From: Dichotomocladium elegans
Taxonomy: Eukaryota > Mucoromycota > Mucoromycetes > Mucorales > Lichtheimiaceae
Length of the DNA: 64,000 nucleotides
NCBI GenBank assembly: GCA_025716815.1
Contig: JAIXMN010000008.1
Coordinates: 1-64,000 of the forward strand
Reading direction: 5' to 3'
Below are positions 21,701 through 35,096 of this stretch, piece after piece; positions within the stretch are counted from its first letter, which is position 1; each line of letters starts with the position of its first letter. Under the pieces are notes generated by a model. That model was not told the origin of the DNA. It made no database searches and worked only from the letters and a program-made list of their open reading frames with translations. A program made the position numbers and the translations under genes.

Positions 21701-22920
21701 GTATTCATAGCGCTCCTCAGCCATGTTCGTTCCCGGCAAGCGATCGTGATACCTGTTGCATCCTCTGGAATTGCTGTAATTTTACTACCCGGCGGTCAGA
21801 CTGCATACAGCCGCTCCAAATTCCTTTAAATGCTGACGAGACTAGCGTGTGTTTCATAAGTCGTTGTAGTTCTCTTGCACATCTCATTCAGTATGCATCC
21901 CTGAATGTCTGGGATGAGGTAGTCATGTGCTGCAAGGACAACTTCGAGGCAGTAAATCGCACGGTGAAGGACATCATGGGCGCTGTTAACCCTGCCTGCG
22001 AGCATGTTCCTTTCGGAGGCAAAGGTGGTGGTCTTCGGTGGAGATTTTCGGCAATTGCTTCCTGTCGTCCGGAACAGCATCAGCCCAGAGATAACGTCTG
22101 CGATCATACAAGCTGCTTCTTTTTGGCCTTTAGTTCGTGTGCTTCGCTTGACGATCAACATGCGGGTCCATAACGCTGAACCTGGGGCTGCTGCCTTTGC
22201 AGAACAACTCCTGGCTATAGGTGATGGCTGCCGCCCTTATTGCCAAATTGTCGTTATCCCGCGCAATGGCGCATAGGATCAGATGACATCACTGAGCTGA
22301 TGCACGAGATTTACCCTCAAATTCATGTCCCAAAACCGCAGCCGGAGGACTTCAGCGACTGCGCCATTCTTGCGATTACCAACGAGGATGTCGATGCCAT
22401 CAACAAAGCCGCATTCCAGATGTTCCCGGGTGACACCAGAGCGTACACCTCAGTGGATCGTATTGCAGACGCTGACGACCTTGATGCAGCCAATGCACGA
22501 TGTCCCGTCGAATTCCTTCGCAGTCTGACGCGCCCAGGAATTTTTCCGCATTGTCTTGACTTTAAGCTCGGAATGCCCTTGGTTCTACTCCGCAATCGCG
22601 ATCCTGATGTGGGGCTCTGCAATGGAACGAAGCTTTTTGTTGTAGGTCTCATATCAAGGGCCGAATTTTATCTGCCGCGGATCAACCTTTGTTCTGCTGA
22701 AGGCGAGCTGCCATTTATTCTGTGCAGCCGCCAATTTCCTGTTAGTCCTGCCTTTGCTAATGACCATACACAAAGCTCAAGTGCAGATATTATCACGCGT
22801 TGGTCTTCGCCTCAGCGACCCAGTATATTCGCATGGCCAGTTGTATGACGCGCTTTCACGTGGAACTAAGCCAGATAACTTGCGCATTTCTCTCAGCACG
22901 GATGACACTTCTCCTTCCAT
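18705..22920 (+). pseudogene. Helitron RepHel (rolling-circle replicase-helicase), multiply broken
   Basis: Pieces of one protein lie in order on the plus strand in changing frames. Cys-rich start ('CPFCHALMWIDER', about 18737). Helitron-like N-terminal domain ('FRRCIRAYNSAFSFASI', 'TFRINGTMHHRIG'; then 'RETIETLQRVMERDNPFAQ' at 19173). 'VGQRVILPSSFTGGPQYM' and 'PSLFITLKYNPQWPEI' (19750-19900), the core of the Rep domain. 'VEFQKRGLPRIHMIFIL' (20042), where the HUH motif should read H-x-H. 'YIAQSEAFWRI' (20461-21159). A PIF1-type helicase with Walker A 'FLNGPGGTGKS' (21665), Walker B-like 'WDEVVM' (21913), 'VVFGGDFRQLLPVV' (22028) and 'TIHKAQVQILSRVGL' (22760). At least seven frame changes or stops occur, and the first catalytic His appears as Arg, so it cannot be active. 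Confidence 0.9.
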
Positions 22921-23151
22921 CACCACCCACCTCCGTATAAGCCCAACCTCACATATGCGATTCTATTTTTTTCTATGTCACATTTGTCTATTTCTCCTTT
23001 CTATGCCGTTTCAGTTTTTCCTTTCATGTTTTTTTGGGAATAAAATTATCTTTTTTGCATCATTCGCAGCAGAAGAAACAGCTTTACAGGTTAATCGCGA
23101 GATGTGTTGCAGTGTTTATTATTTTCATTTTCATTTTTTGTTGAAAAAAAA

Positions 23152-23187
23152 GGCCCCATTTAGCAGGAGTGGCTGCTAAACGAGGCC
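23152..23187 (+). repeat. Hairpin, candidate Helitron 3' terminal stem-loop
   Basis: TTTAGCAG and CTGCTAAA form an 8-bp perfect stem around a 6-base loop, extended by GGCC/GGCC after a 3-base internal mismatch. It lies about 235 bp downstream of the helicase end, where Helitrons carry a 3' hairpin. The expected CTRR end within about 12 bases is not present (ATAGTTCCAAAG follows), so the terminus is degraded or of another Helitron subtype. Confidence 0.55.
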
Positions 23188-23979
23188 ATAGTTCCAAAGT
23201 AATAAAAATTAAGTCTCAAGAAACTCTTACGAGGACTTTCTGGACCCGAGAAATATTGTTTTCGTTTAAATATTTTGGGGTTTTCGTTTTCATTAACTGA
23301 GCAGCCCGTTGGTTGAGACCCCCAAAAGAGAACCCCGTAACAGGGATAGCCACGTGAAGGCCAGCTGCTGTGTATCCCCTCTCCTCTGCATGACCGGCGC
23401 CAATCGTGCGTCCTCAGAGAGATCCCTCCAACAAGCAGACACCGCACCCACTCATGACGGATACCCAAGCCGAAGCTCGAGTATACTGCCTACCTCCCTC
23501 AAGTCTATACTGATGCACCAGGATTTTGACCAGCAAGATCCCAATACACCAAGACCGACCAGCGCTAAGCATGGGTAGGAGGAGGACCCACGAGACGCCA
23601 ACCAACAGTTGATGCCGTGCATCATACTTTGTTGACCGGTAGCCATTGGGGCTCGGCGAGCAGGATAAGTACCCAACATGCCAAAAGGATAAAGAGAAGA
23701 AAAAAAAAGATGTGCGAGAAATCGCCTTTATATAGACAATTTGCCCTCCCCCCCATCCCCATCCCCACGCGGGTGCTGGTTCCCACGAAAGGATGCGGGT
23801 ACTACCCCCAACTTACGAAATGCTGTGGGTACTACTCCCCCACAAACAGAGACGATGTGGGTCACACTACGCGGGTTATTTCTTGAAAGATGGGAAGTCA
23901 GACCTGCAATGGAACAATATGTCTCACAAAAGTGTTGCTGTAAACATCAAGCAGGAAGTTGAATGTTGAGTGGGCTGTA
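23188..23979. other. Gap with short GT/AC-rich repeated motifs
   Basis: No gene is recognised. Between 23790 and 23880 a motif like TGCGGGTACTACCCCC recurs two to three times with variation. A C-rich run lies at 23743-23770. Confidence 0.35.
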
Positions 23980-24614
23980 TGTAGCTGTAGCTACAGTGGC
24001 TGGTCACCATCGACTGACAACCAAGATACTGCAAGGATAATGACCACGATACGGACCCGCTTCTCCGGCGATGAATACTACGAAGTAATTCATTTTCTCT
24101 ATACGATGATCCATTGTATCTACCACTGCTTTTACTGTATACTCTATAAACTGGGATATCCTGTAACATCGGGCATCCCCACGCTGTATTTTTTGAACAT
24201 ATGCCGATTATACTGTAACTATGGACTATCGACGTCTACCTTTGCAGAATACAGAAAAAGCCTTCAGTAAGGGTATAGCGATGGCAAGGCCAAAGGACAT
24301 GCGGGTCCTCCCGTTTGCAAAAAATCAAAATTACGATGAACGATAAGCAGAGGGCGCTAGGAGGGCTAGTACATAGACGATTACTAAGGCACTCGCTCCA
24401 TTCCATCTACTTGAGTCCGATTATGATTCCGTTGCAATAGCAGCTCAGAGACATGCGTGGCAGGCCTCTGAAGACTCAAGATCTAAGTTATCCGCTGGAA
24501 TGAGGACGAGCTTGTTATCATAATTATCGTCCTTTTCGTCGCGTTCGCGCTTCCCTCACGCTGTATATCAGACGATCTTCGTAAGTACGGGCACAACGTG
24601 TTTGTACTGTTATA
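23980..24614 (+). repeat. LTR family C, copy 2, with internal insertion
   Basis: It begins TGTAGCTGTAGCTACAG and follows the solo LTR at 8305 through 'ACTCTATAAAC' and 'CATCGGGCATCCCCACG'. The match breaks near 24190 and resumes near 24515 (TATCATAATTATCGTCC) to GTACTGTTATA at 24614. About 320 bases in between are absent from the other copy. No 5-bp target duplication is visible, and the CA end has become TA. It is more diverged than copy 1, so it is probably older. Confidence 0.7.
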
Positions 24615-24639
24615 TGATCATTGCCATCAGTAGAAAGAT

Positions 24640-24790
24640 AGGTTGCTCATTTCCAAGCGACATCTTTCCGTGTATGCATGTGACACTCGATTTGTCATCA
24701 TGCGTATTCTAGGCAAAACACGATTTTATCTTTGTGATCCTGCATCTTCAAAACTGACAAGGTACGACTTTTGATTTTGGAAAACAATGC
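24640..24790 (-). repeat. Isolated copy of a Tc1-like element leader
   Basis: Shares a mosaic of motifs in the same order with 52440-52590: GCGACATCTTTCCGT, ATCA(T/C)GCGTA, AGGCAAAA/GGGCAAAA and GCGACTTTTGATTTTGG. On the minus strand both read 'KIKSR(A/T)L-x-VLK'. At 52.5 kb this stretch lies just upstream of a Tc1-like transposase; here no transposase follows. Confidence 0.5.
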
Positions 24791-26501
24791 ATGTTCATCG
24801 CAAGATAAGGCTTTATATTTTGTTTGTTCAACAGATAATTTTCGCGGTTCCGGTTGCACAGGTCCGTTGCATGAGATTTTTTTCGTAGCACGGAAGGCCC
24901 AACATGTGTAAGAATATATTCGCAGCACTGGGGGGGGGAGGAGGAGGTGATGGATATTTTTTTTGCTAATGTAGAGAACTATATTCGTAGGGCATTACCT
25001 TTATTCAGTGAAGCGGTTTTTTTTTTCGTTGGCACAACATTGTGCAAACGCGACATGAGCTCAATTACATAGTGTCTGCCCGCTGACATTGAAGTCCCCA
25101 CCAAATATCCCGACACCAAACCAAGATTGATTCAAACGCTGCATTTTGACGCATAATGTAGTAAGCCAGCAGCTCTATGCTTCTTCCAGCAGCGTTTGTA
25201 AATCAGCTATTCGGTGTGTGTGTGTGTGTGTGGGGGGTGAGGCCTCGGTGCATCACCAAACTCTGTCTGTTCGCTCTCGCGAGAGTACATTATAAAAATG
25301 TGAAGAATCTGGCTGCTGCCCTCGTAAATCACATTCAAGAGGCATGAGATGGAAATGATGCGAACACTGCGAAGGAATGATGGTAGGCAAAGCGGAAAGG
25401 TTCGAACAAAGAATAAGGAAAGTAGGTGACTTTTGGACGGGCTGGACGTTATGTTGCGATTTGAGGGAAAAAAAAACGATGGCGAGTTGCGTGTCAGCAT
25501 AATCAGTGGCAGGAATGGGCAATGTGGAATGTGGGCTGGACTGGACGTGGTATTATTGTTTGAGACCTTTTGAATTGTTAAACCTGCTCAACAAGTACAA
25601 ATCAAAACTAGGTGTCCGAAAGCGAACCAACGGTTATGCAAAATTGATGAACCGAAGCTGGACGGCCAGGCTGCTTGGTATACCTTGCTGAGTCCTCGTA
25701 CCTTTCGTCCTCCAGCTCCTCACGAGAGCAACTGTCAGCTTGAAGTAGAACTCATTGGAGACTTAACGAGCTTCTGATGTAAGGAGCGCATTTCTTGTCA
25801 GGAATGATGAGGAAATGACGCCGAAGAATTTTGGGACGTTGGGATTGTTGTACCATTTAGCGATTCAATGTTGTCAATGCCGGGAAATAGTAACCGTATT
25901 CAATGAATCTAGGGGCATGGTTTGCTGACCAGCCTTACAAATGATCAATCTGATTTGGCCACACATGACTTCTTACATAACAAAATATGTGGACCCGAGT
26001 GGCTGACATATTTCTTTAATGTCATCCTTCTCCTCTGCTATCCCTTGAACGGTGTGTGTACAGCCCTACCATAGTGGCCTGTTCCACTTCTGTAATCTTC
26101 TAATATTTCGGATCCTCTGTAGTAACGGTATCGACTAGCACAAGTACCGCGAGAGGTGAGACCAACCGCGATTCGGCTGCACCCGCGCACGTTTCCCACC
26201 ATGGTTTCGTGGAGGCGCTGTTATCTTCCGCTAATTCATCTGTCGCTTCTCTTCGTTTCTTCCCTCCAATCCTTCTGCCATTGCATCCGCTTTCGATTCT
26301 CAACAGCCCCGGCAAGCTTGCAACAATGGTAAACTCGCTGCCTTCGAGTGTAAAAGAGTAAGAGGGAAGGCTATCGACTTACAAGAGTCTCTTTGGAAAT
26401 AAAGTCATACAGCTTACTTTTTCCTTGACACCCATCAAAGAAGAAATATCTCCTCTTTTGGCCATCAGAAAGTAAGCGCTTTTATTTATTGTGGAGCTCA
26501 A
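24791..26501. other. Gap without a recognisable gene; simple GT repeat
   Basis: About 1.7 kb. It includes a GT microsatellite at 25213-25236 followed by a G-run, a poly-G run at 24931, and short unrecognised frames (for example 26100-26315, minus). No supported gene is seen. Confidence 0.35.
25213..25236. repeat. GT microsatellite
   Basis: A run of GT dinucleotides followed by six G residues in non-coding sequence. Confidence 0.9.
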
Positions 26502-29025
26502 TTAAATGTTCAAAAATAGCTCAGTGTACTTGGGAAGAGGATACAGTCTGTCTGCCACTGTTTTCTCGATCCAGTCAGCATGTTCACGAGCGGCTTCCAT
26601 AGCAGGGAGAAGCTTGTCACTAGCGAAGGTAGCGAGCTTCTCAATGTCCATTATCGTGTTCATCTGCGCGGTAAGCATTTCCAAGTCGCCAACACGATCT
26701 TGGAGCTTGGTTGCAACAGGCGCGAACTCTTTGAGGAGGCGAACCTCGGGAGTTGCATCCAGACCCAATGCGTTGACCTTCGAAGCAGTATCCGCAAGTT
26801 CACCACGGTAAGTATACGCTGCTGGCAGCACCTGTTGTCGGACCATAGTGATCAGCGTTTGCGCCTCAATCATGACGTCCTTGCAGTATCTCTCCATAAG
26901 GATATGATAGCGAGAGTTCAATTCGGGACCAGAGAACACGCCAGTGCGCATAAGCATATCCGCATTGTGTTTCTTGAGCAGGCAAGCAAAGGCAATTGGG
27001 CTCTTGGTGATGTTAGGAAGCCCGCGCTTGGCAGCCTCCTTTACCCATTCTTCGGAGTAGTTATCTCCTTCGAAGCGGATATTCTTGGACTTCTTAATGA
27101 ACTCACGGATCACAACGAGTTGGTCTTCGACAGAAGCAATACGTTTATTACCCATCTGCTTCTTCAGAGCATCCTTGATCTCAACAAGAGCGGAGGATAC
27201 GGCAGCATTTAGGAGAGCCACAGGGAAGGACACCGATTGCTTCGAGCCGACGGCACGGAACTCGAATTTGTTACCAGTAAACGCAAAGGGAGACGTACGG
27301 TTTCGATCCGTCAAATCACGTGCAATGTTAGGAAGTGTAGCCACCTTCAAGTCCAACACGGTGCCCTTGACGCGAACATTCTCGAGTTTTGCACCTTCGC
27401 CATATTTAACCGGCCGATTTTCCTCAATCGAATTCAGGACCTCATTAAGATGAGAACCCAAGAAGGCTGATATGATACCAGGGGGCGCTTCGTGGGCGCC
27501 AAGACGGTGGTCATTTGAAGCAGACGCAATGCCGGCGCGGAGCAAATCACCGTGGTCATGGACGGCCTTGAGCACAGCAACCAAGAAAATAAGGAAGCGG
27601 TAGTTGGTTTCTGGGGTGGATGTAGGCTCTAAGAGATTGTCACCTTGATCAGTCGACATAGACCAGTTGCAGTGCTTGCCGGAACCGTTGACTCCTCGGA
27701 AAGGCTTCTCATGGAAGAGCACCTTAAGTTTGTGACGATGGGCAACCCGGTGAAGAACATCCATCGTCAGCATATTGTGATCCACCGCAAGCATCGCTTC
27801 CTCAAAGATAGGAGCAACTTCAAACTGGGCAGGAGCAACTTCGTTATGGCGCGTCTTGATGGGAACGCCAAGTTTAGCAAGTTCATGTTCGCATTCGCTG
27901 ATAGCCGCGAGGACGCGCGTTGGGATCTTGCCAAAATAGTGATCCTCGAGCTGCTGATGGCGGGGTGGAAGGCCACCGATCAAAGTACGACCTGTGATCT
28001 TGAGATCAGGACGCAGTGTGTATAAGCCTCTGTCGATCAGGAAGTACTCCTGTTCGGTGCCCAAAGTGGTAAACACATGCTTAGTGCGGGGGTGCTCTGA
28101 GATCGAAAAAATTAGCGTTTAGATTTGTACGCGGTTGGTCGGTGCCGTACCTTCGTCGACCGCATCGATAAGGGAAAGAACCTCCGTAGCAGCTTTGTTC
28201 AAAGTCTCTACAGATCTAAGGAGGACCGACTTCTCATCAAGAGCTTCGCCGTTGTAAGAGATGAATACAGAGGGGATATACAAGATCGAAGTCCCGTGTG
28301 GTCCTTCTTGAATGAACATAGGACTGCATAGTAACACGGAAATCAGCTGAGCCGATCATATTTTGAATGGACACTAATTACCTCTTGGTGTCCCACACAG
28401 TATAGCCGCGTGCTTCAAAGGTGGTGCGCATTCCACCGGATGGGAAAGAGGAAGCATCAGGCTCTGATTGGAGGAGCTGAGAGCCAGAGAATGTCTCAAG
28501 TGCGGTAACCTGCTTGTACACTTAGGTTGACCTTTTTTCTATAACCCATGACAAAATTCGTACCTCCTCAAAACCATTAATATAGCTTGACTTCAGAGTC
28601 AAGAATGAATCGTGCTTCTCTGCTGTGGAGTCGGTAACAGGCTGGAACCAATGGGTGAAATGACTAGCGCCCCGTTCAATAGCCCAGACCTTGACTGCAT
28701 GAGCAATAGCATCCGCCGTGGGTCTGTCTAAGGTTTGGTTGCCGCGAAGCTGGTTCATAAAATTCTGCAACATTATTTAGAGTTAGTTACACGCTTTCGG
28801 CATCTCTGATTCCAGAAAACCTGCCTTGAACACTGGCTTGGGAAGCATTTTGGACATCTCATTCAGCGAGAAGACGTTCTTGCCAAAAACCTCAGTGATT
28901 GATTGGATCTTGCCATTGTACTCAGGGAACTGAATGTTGCGAGGAGCCTTTGTAAGACTCTCAACAACAGTGTTAATACGCGCTTGGTGAGACATCAAAG
29001 GTTTGGTGGAAAGAAAAGAAAACAT
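26502..29025 (-). CDS. Glutamine synthetase type III (GSIII), five exons
   Basis: ATP-dependent synthesis of glutamine from glutamate and ammonium; GSIII is the large form, distinct from the short GSII usual in fungi. Exons on the minus strand: 29025-28825, 28764-28564, 28509-28382, 28323-28151 and 28096-26502, giving 765 residues, typical for GSIII. Visible marks: 'MLPKPVFK' start; '[20 protein letters not shown]'; '[17 protein letters not shown]'; '[14 protein letters not shown]'; the GSIII signatures '[13 protein letters not shown]' and '[12 protein letters not shown]'; '[20 protein letters not shown]'; and the long C-terminal helical extension. Introns are 54-60 bp. The first uses a GC donor (AAG|GCAGGT) because the nearby GT donor breaks the frame. 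An AATAAA-type signal lies about 10 bases past the stop. All catalytic blocks are present, so it should be functional. Confidence 0.93.
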
Positions 29026-31957
29026 TTGTTAGGTCATTGGTGGCCTATTTGTGCGCGGAAACTCAATTAGCGGCTATACCAACTTTGTTGTCAATCCGCC
29101 CTAGACGCGCGTGTGCACATGCATACATAAGACATATCATACATCTCTTACTCATCCTTTACAAAAAATACACCGCTCGATGGATATAAGGATCCTCACT
29201 ATCTTATATGCGAGCTTGTACTACACTTCAGCTGGTCAATCTACTCCTCGTCATGCACCTGTCGTACAGATGAGATACATGACAATGTCCCTGCGGAAAA
29301 GGCGTTGATGGTGCAGCGCCGCCCCCTAAGAAACAACAAAACGCCGATTCCTTGCTTCTTGCTCCGACGACGTACTGTTGCCGTGGGAAATAACATCCTC
29401 CCCTTTTCGTTATGATGTGGAAGCGCAATTGCAGACCCCAGAACGTTATAATTGCAAGGATGAGAGAGCCTGCACGAGGCAATAATGTTCAAACAGCAGC
29501 AGATTGGTCATTAATACATGTGTCTGAGCGAAAAGCGCCACACCTAGGTCACACCAATCAGATTCAAAGACCTTTCAAAGGTTGACTCATGATGACCAAT
29601 GAGTGCGCGCTTTTGCCCCGTACTCAAGCCCCATGGTCACATCCTACCATCCGCTTGATCCCCCTTCCGGATTATCTGTGTGTGCTGGCCATTCAGCCTG
29701 CAAACCTTTGTTTGCGGCGTAGAAAGCACCTGCTAAATTGCATGGTATCACAAATATTTTGAATGTCTTGCAAATGGATTTTGCAAAATCTCATTTGGAC
29801 TCATCCCGTCCTTTCGGGAAGCGCAATCGTTGACTACGCTCTTTTGCCATATAGAGCGAGGTGCCTCACCGCGGCCCTCGTTTGCCATTTTTCCGTTGCA
29901 TTGATTATATTAGCCTTAACGCGCCTGCATTGTTAAGCTCGCTGCATTGTATGCATTGACTTTCTTTGACGTCCAGGACGCTACTCTTACCTGGGTTTTA
30001 TGTGAGCAGGTTTAGGACTATTCCAGACGCCAAATCTCACTCAAGACAAAAATGAAAGAAAACTTGACAACTGCGATATTAGTATAGTGTATATTAAATA
30101 AAGAAGATGACGGCTGCTGGTAGCTAAACATCATTATGTGTTATATATCACAGGTCTTATACAGACGATTTCTCAAAATGTAAGGTCGCCTTTGCCAAGA
30201 AACGGCGTAGGATGACGAGAGCTATCTGTCAGTTTTTCCGGGGCTGTCTATCCATCTCCTCCTATACACATTCACTATTCTGAAATACACCATTGCATGA
30301 CCGTCCTGAACATATGGACTACAATGACACATACATATGCCCTTTGTACTACTGTATTTGTTCCCACCCAAAATACGTTTATCCCCAAGCGACAGGATGC
30401 AGGCACTCCGGTGAAAGAAACAGAAGCCACTCGCATTCGTATCGGTTGCATCTATCAAGACGAGATCAGACTTTCCAAAGTTAGCGTTTGAGAGGGCTTA
30501 AAGTGCAGCAGTAGTGCCAAGGCAACTAGGGCATGCGTGTCCATTCAGCATAACGATGGGTGCTGAGGTAAGAAAAGGAACTCGAAGAACATAACAGGCG
30601 TTATTTAGAAATCAGTTATGATGACACATCCACTATTCTAAAGAAACTATACACAAGAAAGCAATGGGGCTTAAACGTACTGTATCCAAGGCGATGCTTG
30701 ATCGATTTATGAAAAAGTGAATGCAATCTGTCATTGATCAAGGATCGATTTCAGCCTAGACAGACCTAGTGACGCAAAGATCCAACACTATCTTGACTGG
30801 GTATGCCAGCAGGACGTAATTGACATCGATTCTAGAAGAAGTGAATTTTCGTGAAGAATGTGGGCCCCATTAACATGAAACGCAGCATCGCGTGGTGCAA
30901 GAAAGGGACCTACTCGGGATTTATGCTAACAAAGACAGGAGTAAAGACAACGACAGTCTCGTGAGCAAGCCCGGTGTCAGACCTCATTAAATGTAGCATG
31001 AGGTTCTTGCACCCCACCAATCAAGCAAAGAAAGAGACAGGTGGAATCCGAAATTGCAAGGAAGGGCAATGGTAAGTAGACATTATCTGAGCTTCTTTAT
31101 GTAAGGGCTAATCCATCTTCATAAAGCCGATGATGATCCAGGCGCCGTCTACACAGGCTTTGGTGTTAAGCTGGGAATGGGACGGTAGGTCAAAGGACTG
31201 TATGTATGTTCAGTTGTCTAATGAAACGCTTTGACCTAATAGTACGGCCTTACTTTATCTCGAATACGAATTTTAGTTTGCAACTGATGTATAATAATAT
31301 GGAGTTATCAAGGGAGAGGATTGACATTCAAAAAGCCATGAGCGATAACTTCTTTTATACAGCATATTCAAAGTTAAGCAAAAATATGCCAATCCAAGCC
31401 ATTCTTCCATGCCCTTACTCACTGTGTATTCATCTGATATTGACATAGTTTTATTAGTTCCTGACGCGCGTTGCTGTTCCAGATAGACTAATCTTACCCG
31501 TACCTAAGGTCATGGAAGGGGAGCACAGTATGACAGATCTGGGAATTCCCGGTGGGGCCTTGATTTGTCTGTCACATACAGCGACCCACCGGTGGTTTAA
31601 CCTATGGTTCTACGGCTAGTTCTGTTGCTGCATCCACTGCGCTTTATCTCGGCTCCAAAAAGAAAAAGATGCCACTAGCATACGCGGATCAGGGCATGCG
31701 CGTCCCTCTGCTTTCTCTGCGCTAATTATAGATAGGACATAGCTCGATAACGTAATGGACGTGGATGTAAGTTAAAGCGTATGGGGAAGGATTACTCACG
31801 ACGTTTCTTCGTTGCTTTGATCCATGGATGCGAAATATTTCTGCCTACTGATATGAATTTTTTTTATATCTTGGATACGAAAATTTGTTTTGAAAATAAA
31901 GTATATACACTGCATTCCTCTGCGATTTATTAGCAGCACAGTAACCTTTGGTTTGAC
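29026..31957. other. Long intergenic region with decayed repeat fragments
   Basis: Nearly 3 kb without a supported gene; it contains the promoter of the glutamine synthetase gene at its left end. Around 30990-31060 about 65 bases resemble 50330-50400 (shared GCAAAGAAAGAG and AAATTGCAAG), pointing to a common decayed element. Around 30340-30420 a scrap resembles the ORF at 17165. Confidence 0.35.
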
Positions 31958-32797
31958 ATGTCTTTTGGCGATCAGCGACAAGGTGTATACCGGACCGCGC
32001 TTAATGGTGCTTTAGTAGCAGGTACATTGCTCAAGATCCCACGCCGCCAGCAGTTGAAAAGCTCATATACAATCTTTTAAAGCTGTAGCTGGAGGTACGA
32101 TTGGCGCCACGGTCGGAATCCTCCGTAATGCGCCCGTGAAGCAGTATACCCTTTCGACGTCGCTTAATTGCAGCTTTTTCACTGCGACTTTCCTAAGTAT
32201 GGAAGCGGATTAACCATCGCTTTGGCTCTCGCAAATCCTAACGAATCTCGGACTACAAAGTTATTCGTGACACCTTCTCAAGTCATCAGCGCAGGAAGGA
32301 CTCTACATTCGGCCTGAAGGACTCACAAACGCGCGACCGAGAAGATCTAGTCAGTAGCACGCTTGCTGGTGCCACAACAGGAGGACTCTTATCTGCAGTC
32401 TACAGTAAGCCCGTTTTCCCATATGCGGATGAGGTTTTTCTTGTGGCTGATTCCGGTTCACCTTGCATCCGTATTTTTCTTAGGAGGGCCTCGGGGGGTG
32501 TTACCCGGCGCGGTCATGTTTGGACTTTTGTGCGGCACGCTTCAGGCAGCTCTCACTGCGGGCAATCGGTGGCGTCAAGATGCGATTCTGAATAGGAACG
32601 TGGCTGTAGAATCAATAGCCTCCAGCGAGAAACCCAAGATGCGTATTTCGGAGTATTTTCATATGCCTTCTTGGGTGCCAATACGCATGATGACCGACGA
32701 TGAATTTGAGCACATGCTCGATACCAGGCTAAAGACTTTGGAGGACGAGCTGAGAGATATTGAGCTAGAGATCCAAAAAAGTAAAGGAAAAAAATGA
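31958..32797 (+). CDS. Tim17/Tim22/Tim23-family membrane protein, four exons
   Basis: Exons 31958-32021, 32083-32196, 32261-32404 and 32484-32797 join in frame through introns of 61, 64 and 79 bp to 211 residues. Repeated Gly/Ala-rich segments ('TALNGALVAAVAGGTIGATV', 'STLAGATTGGLLSAVY', 'GVLPGAVMFGLLCGTLQAAL') are the pattern of the four-helix Tim17 fold of mitochondrial inner-membrane proteins. The C-terminus is a charged helix ('DDEFEHMLDTRLKTLEDEL') after a 'PSWVPIRMM' linker. It might be a carrier-translocase subunit or a complex I assembly factor of TIMMDC1 type; I cannot separate these. Only the last exon forms a sizeable continuous frame, so the first 100 residues are easily missed. 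Confidence 0.75.
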
Positions 32798-33538
32798 ACT
32801 TTTTGTAGTAAATAAATCGCTGTTAAGCAGCCCTGACTCCATCTCTTGCAACAACCCCTTGTGTGCTTTCAGAGAACCGTTAAAGACGTTATATAGGGTC
32901 TCGTCACTTAACTAGAGCTAGAGCATAAACAACAAAGCTGCAAATACTCGCTGAAAACCACAGCGCCTAGTATTTGCTATTTAGAACTGTCTATTTCTTG
33001 GAATCCTTTGTTTATCAGCCTAGATATCGACATTATGCAACGTTGGGCATATGAATGTTGACGATAGTATGGGTCTCATAAATGCTATTCCCTTTCAACA
33101 TGTGTCCACCGCTATTCATACCTGTCCAGTTGAGCGAGTGGCATTCTTGCCATCAGCAATGCCAATTCGAGGACATTAGTAGCAAATCTCAGAATGTTTT
33201 CGGCTGCAAAGAGCAGACCAGAACGTTATTAGCACAAACCATCCATGTGTGGCAGCAACAAGGTGCATTCTAACATCTTCAATATGGCGTCCTGTCACAA
33301 GCAAACACATTTTGATAGCCTCCACATGGGAATAGTGGGTTGTGGCGCCCAGTACACATCCCTGGAATAGCTACCTTACAATATGTCGTCCCCTTGTCTC
33401 GATTTCACGAAAGAAAAGGTCATTCAGCTTTTGTACGACATAACGAAAGGCAAGGAGCTTTGCATACCAGCAAGTTAAATTCATCTGGGACCTGAAAGAC
33501 TTACATGGTGGTGCATTATAAACAAAGAACAATCACAT
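32798..33538. other. Convergent 3' intergenic region
   Basis: Lies between the Tim17-family gene (+) and Rpt6 (-), both ending here. No gene is recognised; only short chance frames. Confidence 0.4.

Positions 33539-35096
<1,558 letters not shown>

Noticed and set aside
23743..23880. Short C/G-rich repeats, considered as a CRISPR-like or satellite array
   Set aside because: Only two to three imperfect units with no regular spacing.
26506..28025. Several plus-strand ORFs of 100-210 codons
   Set aside because: They lie entirely opposite the last exon of glutamine synthetase III, whose conserved motifs are clear.
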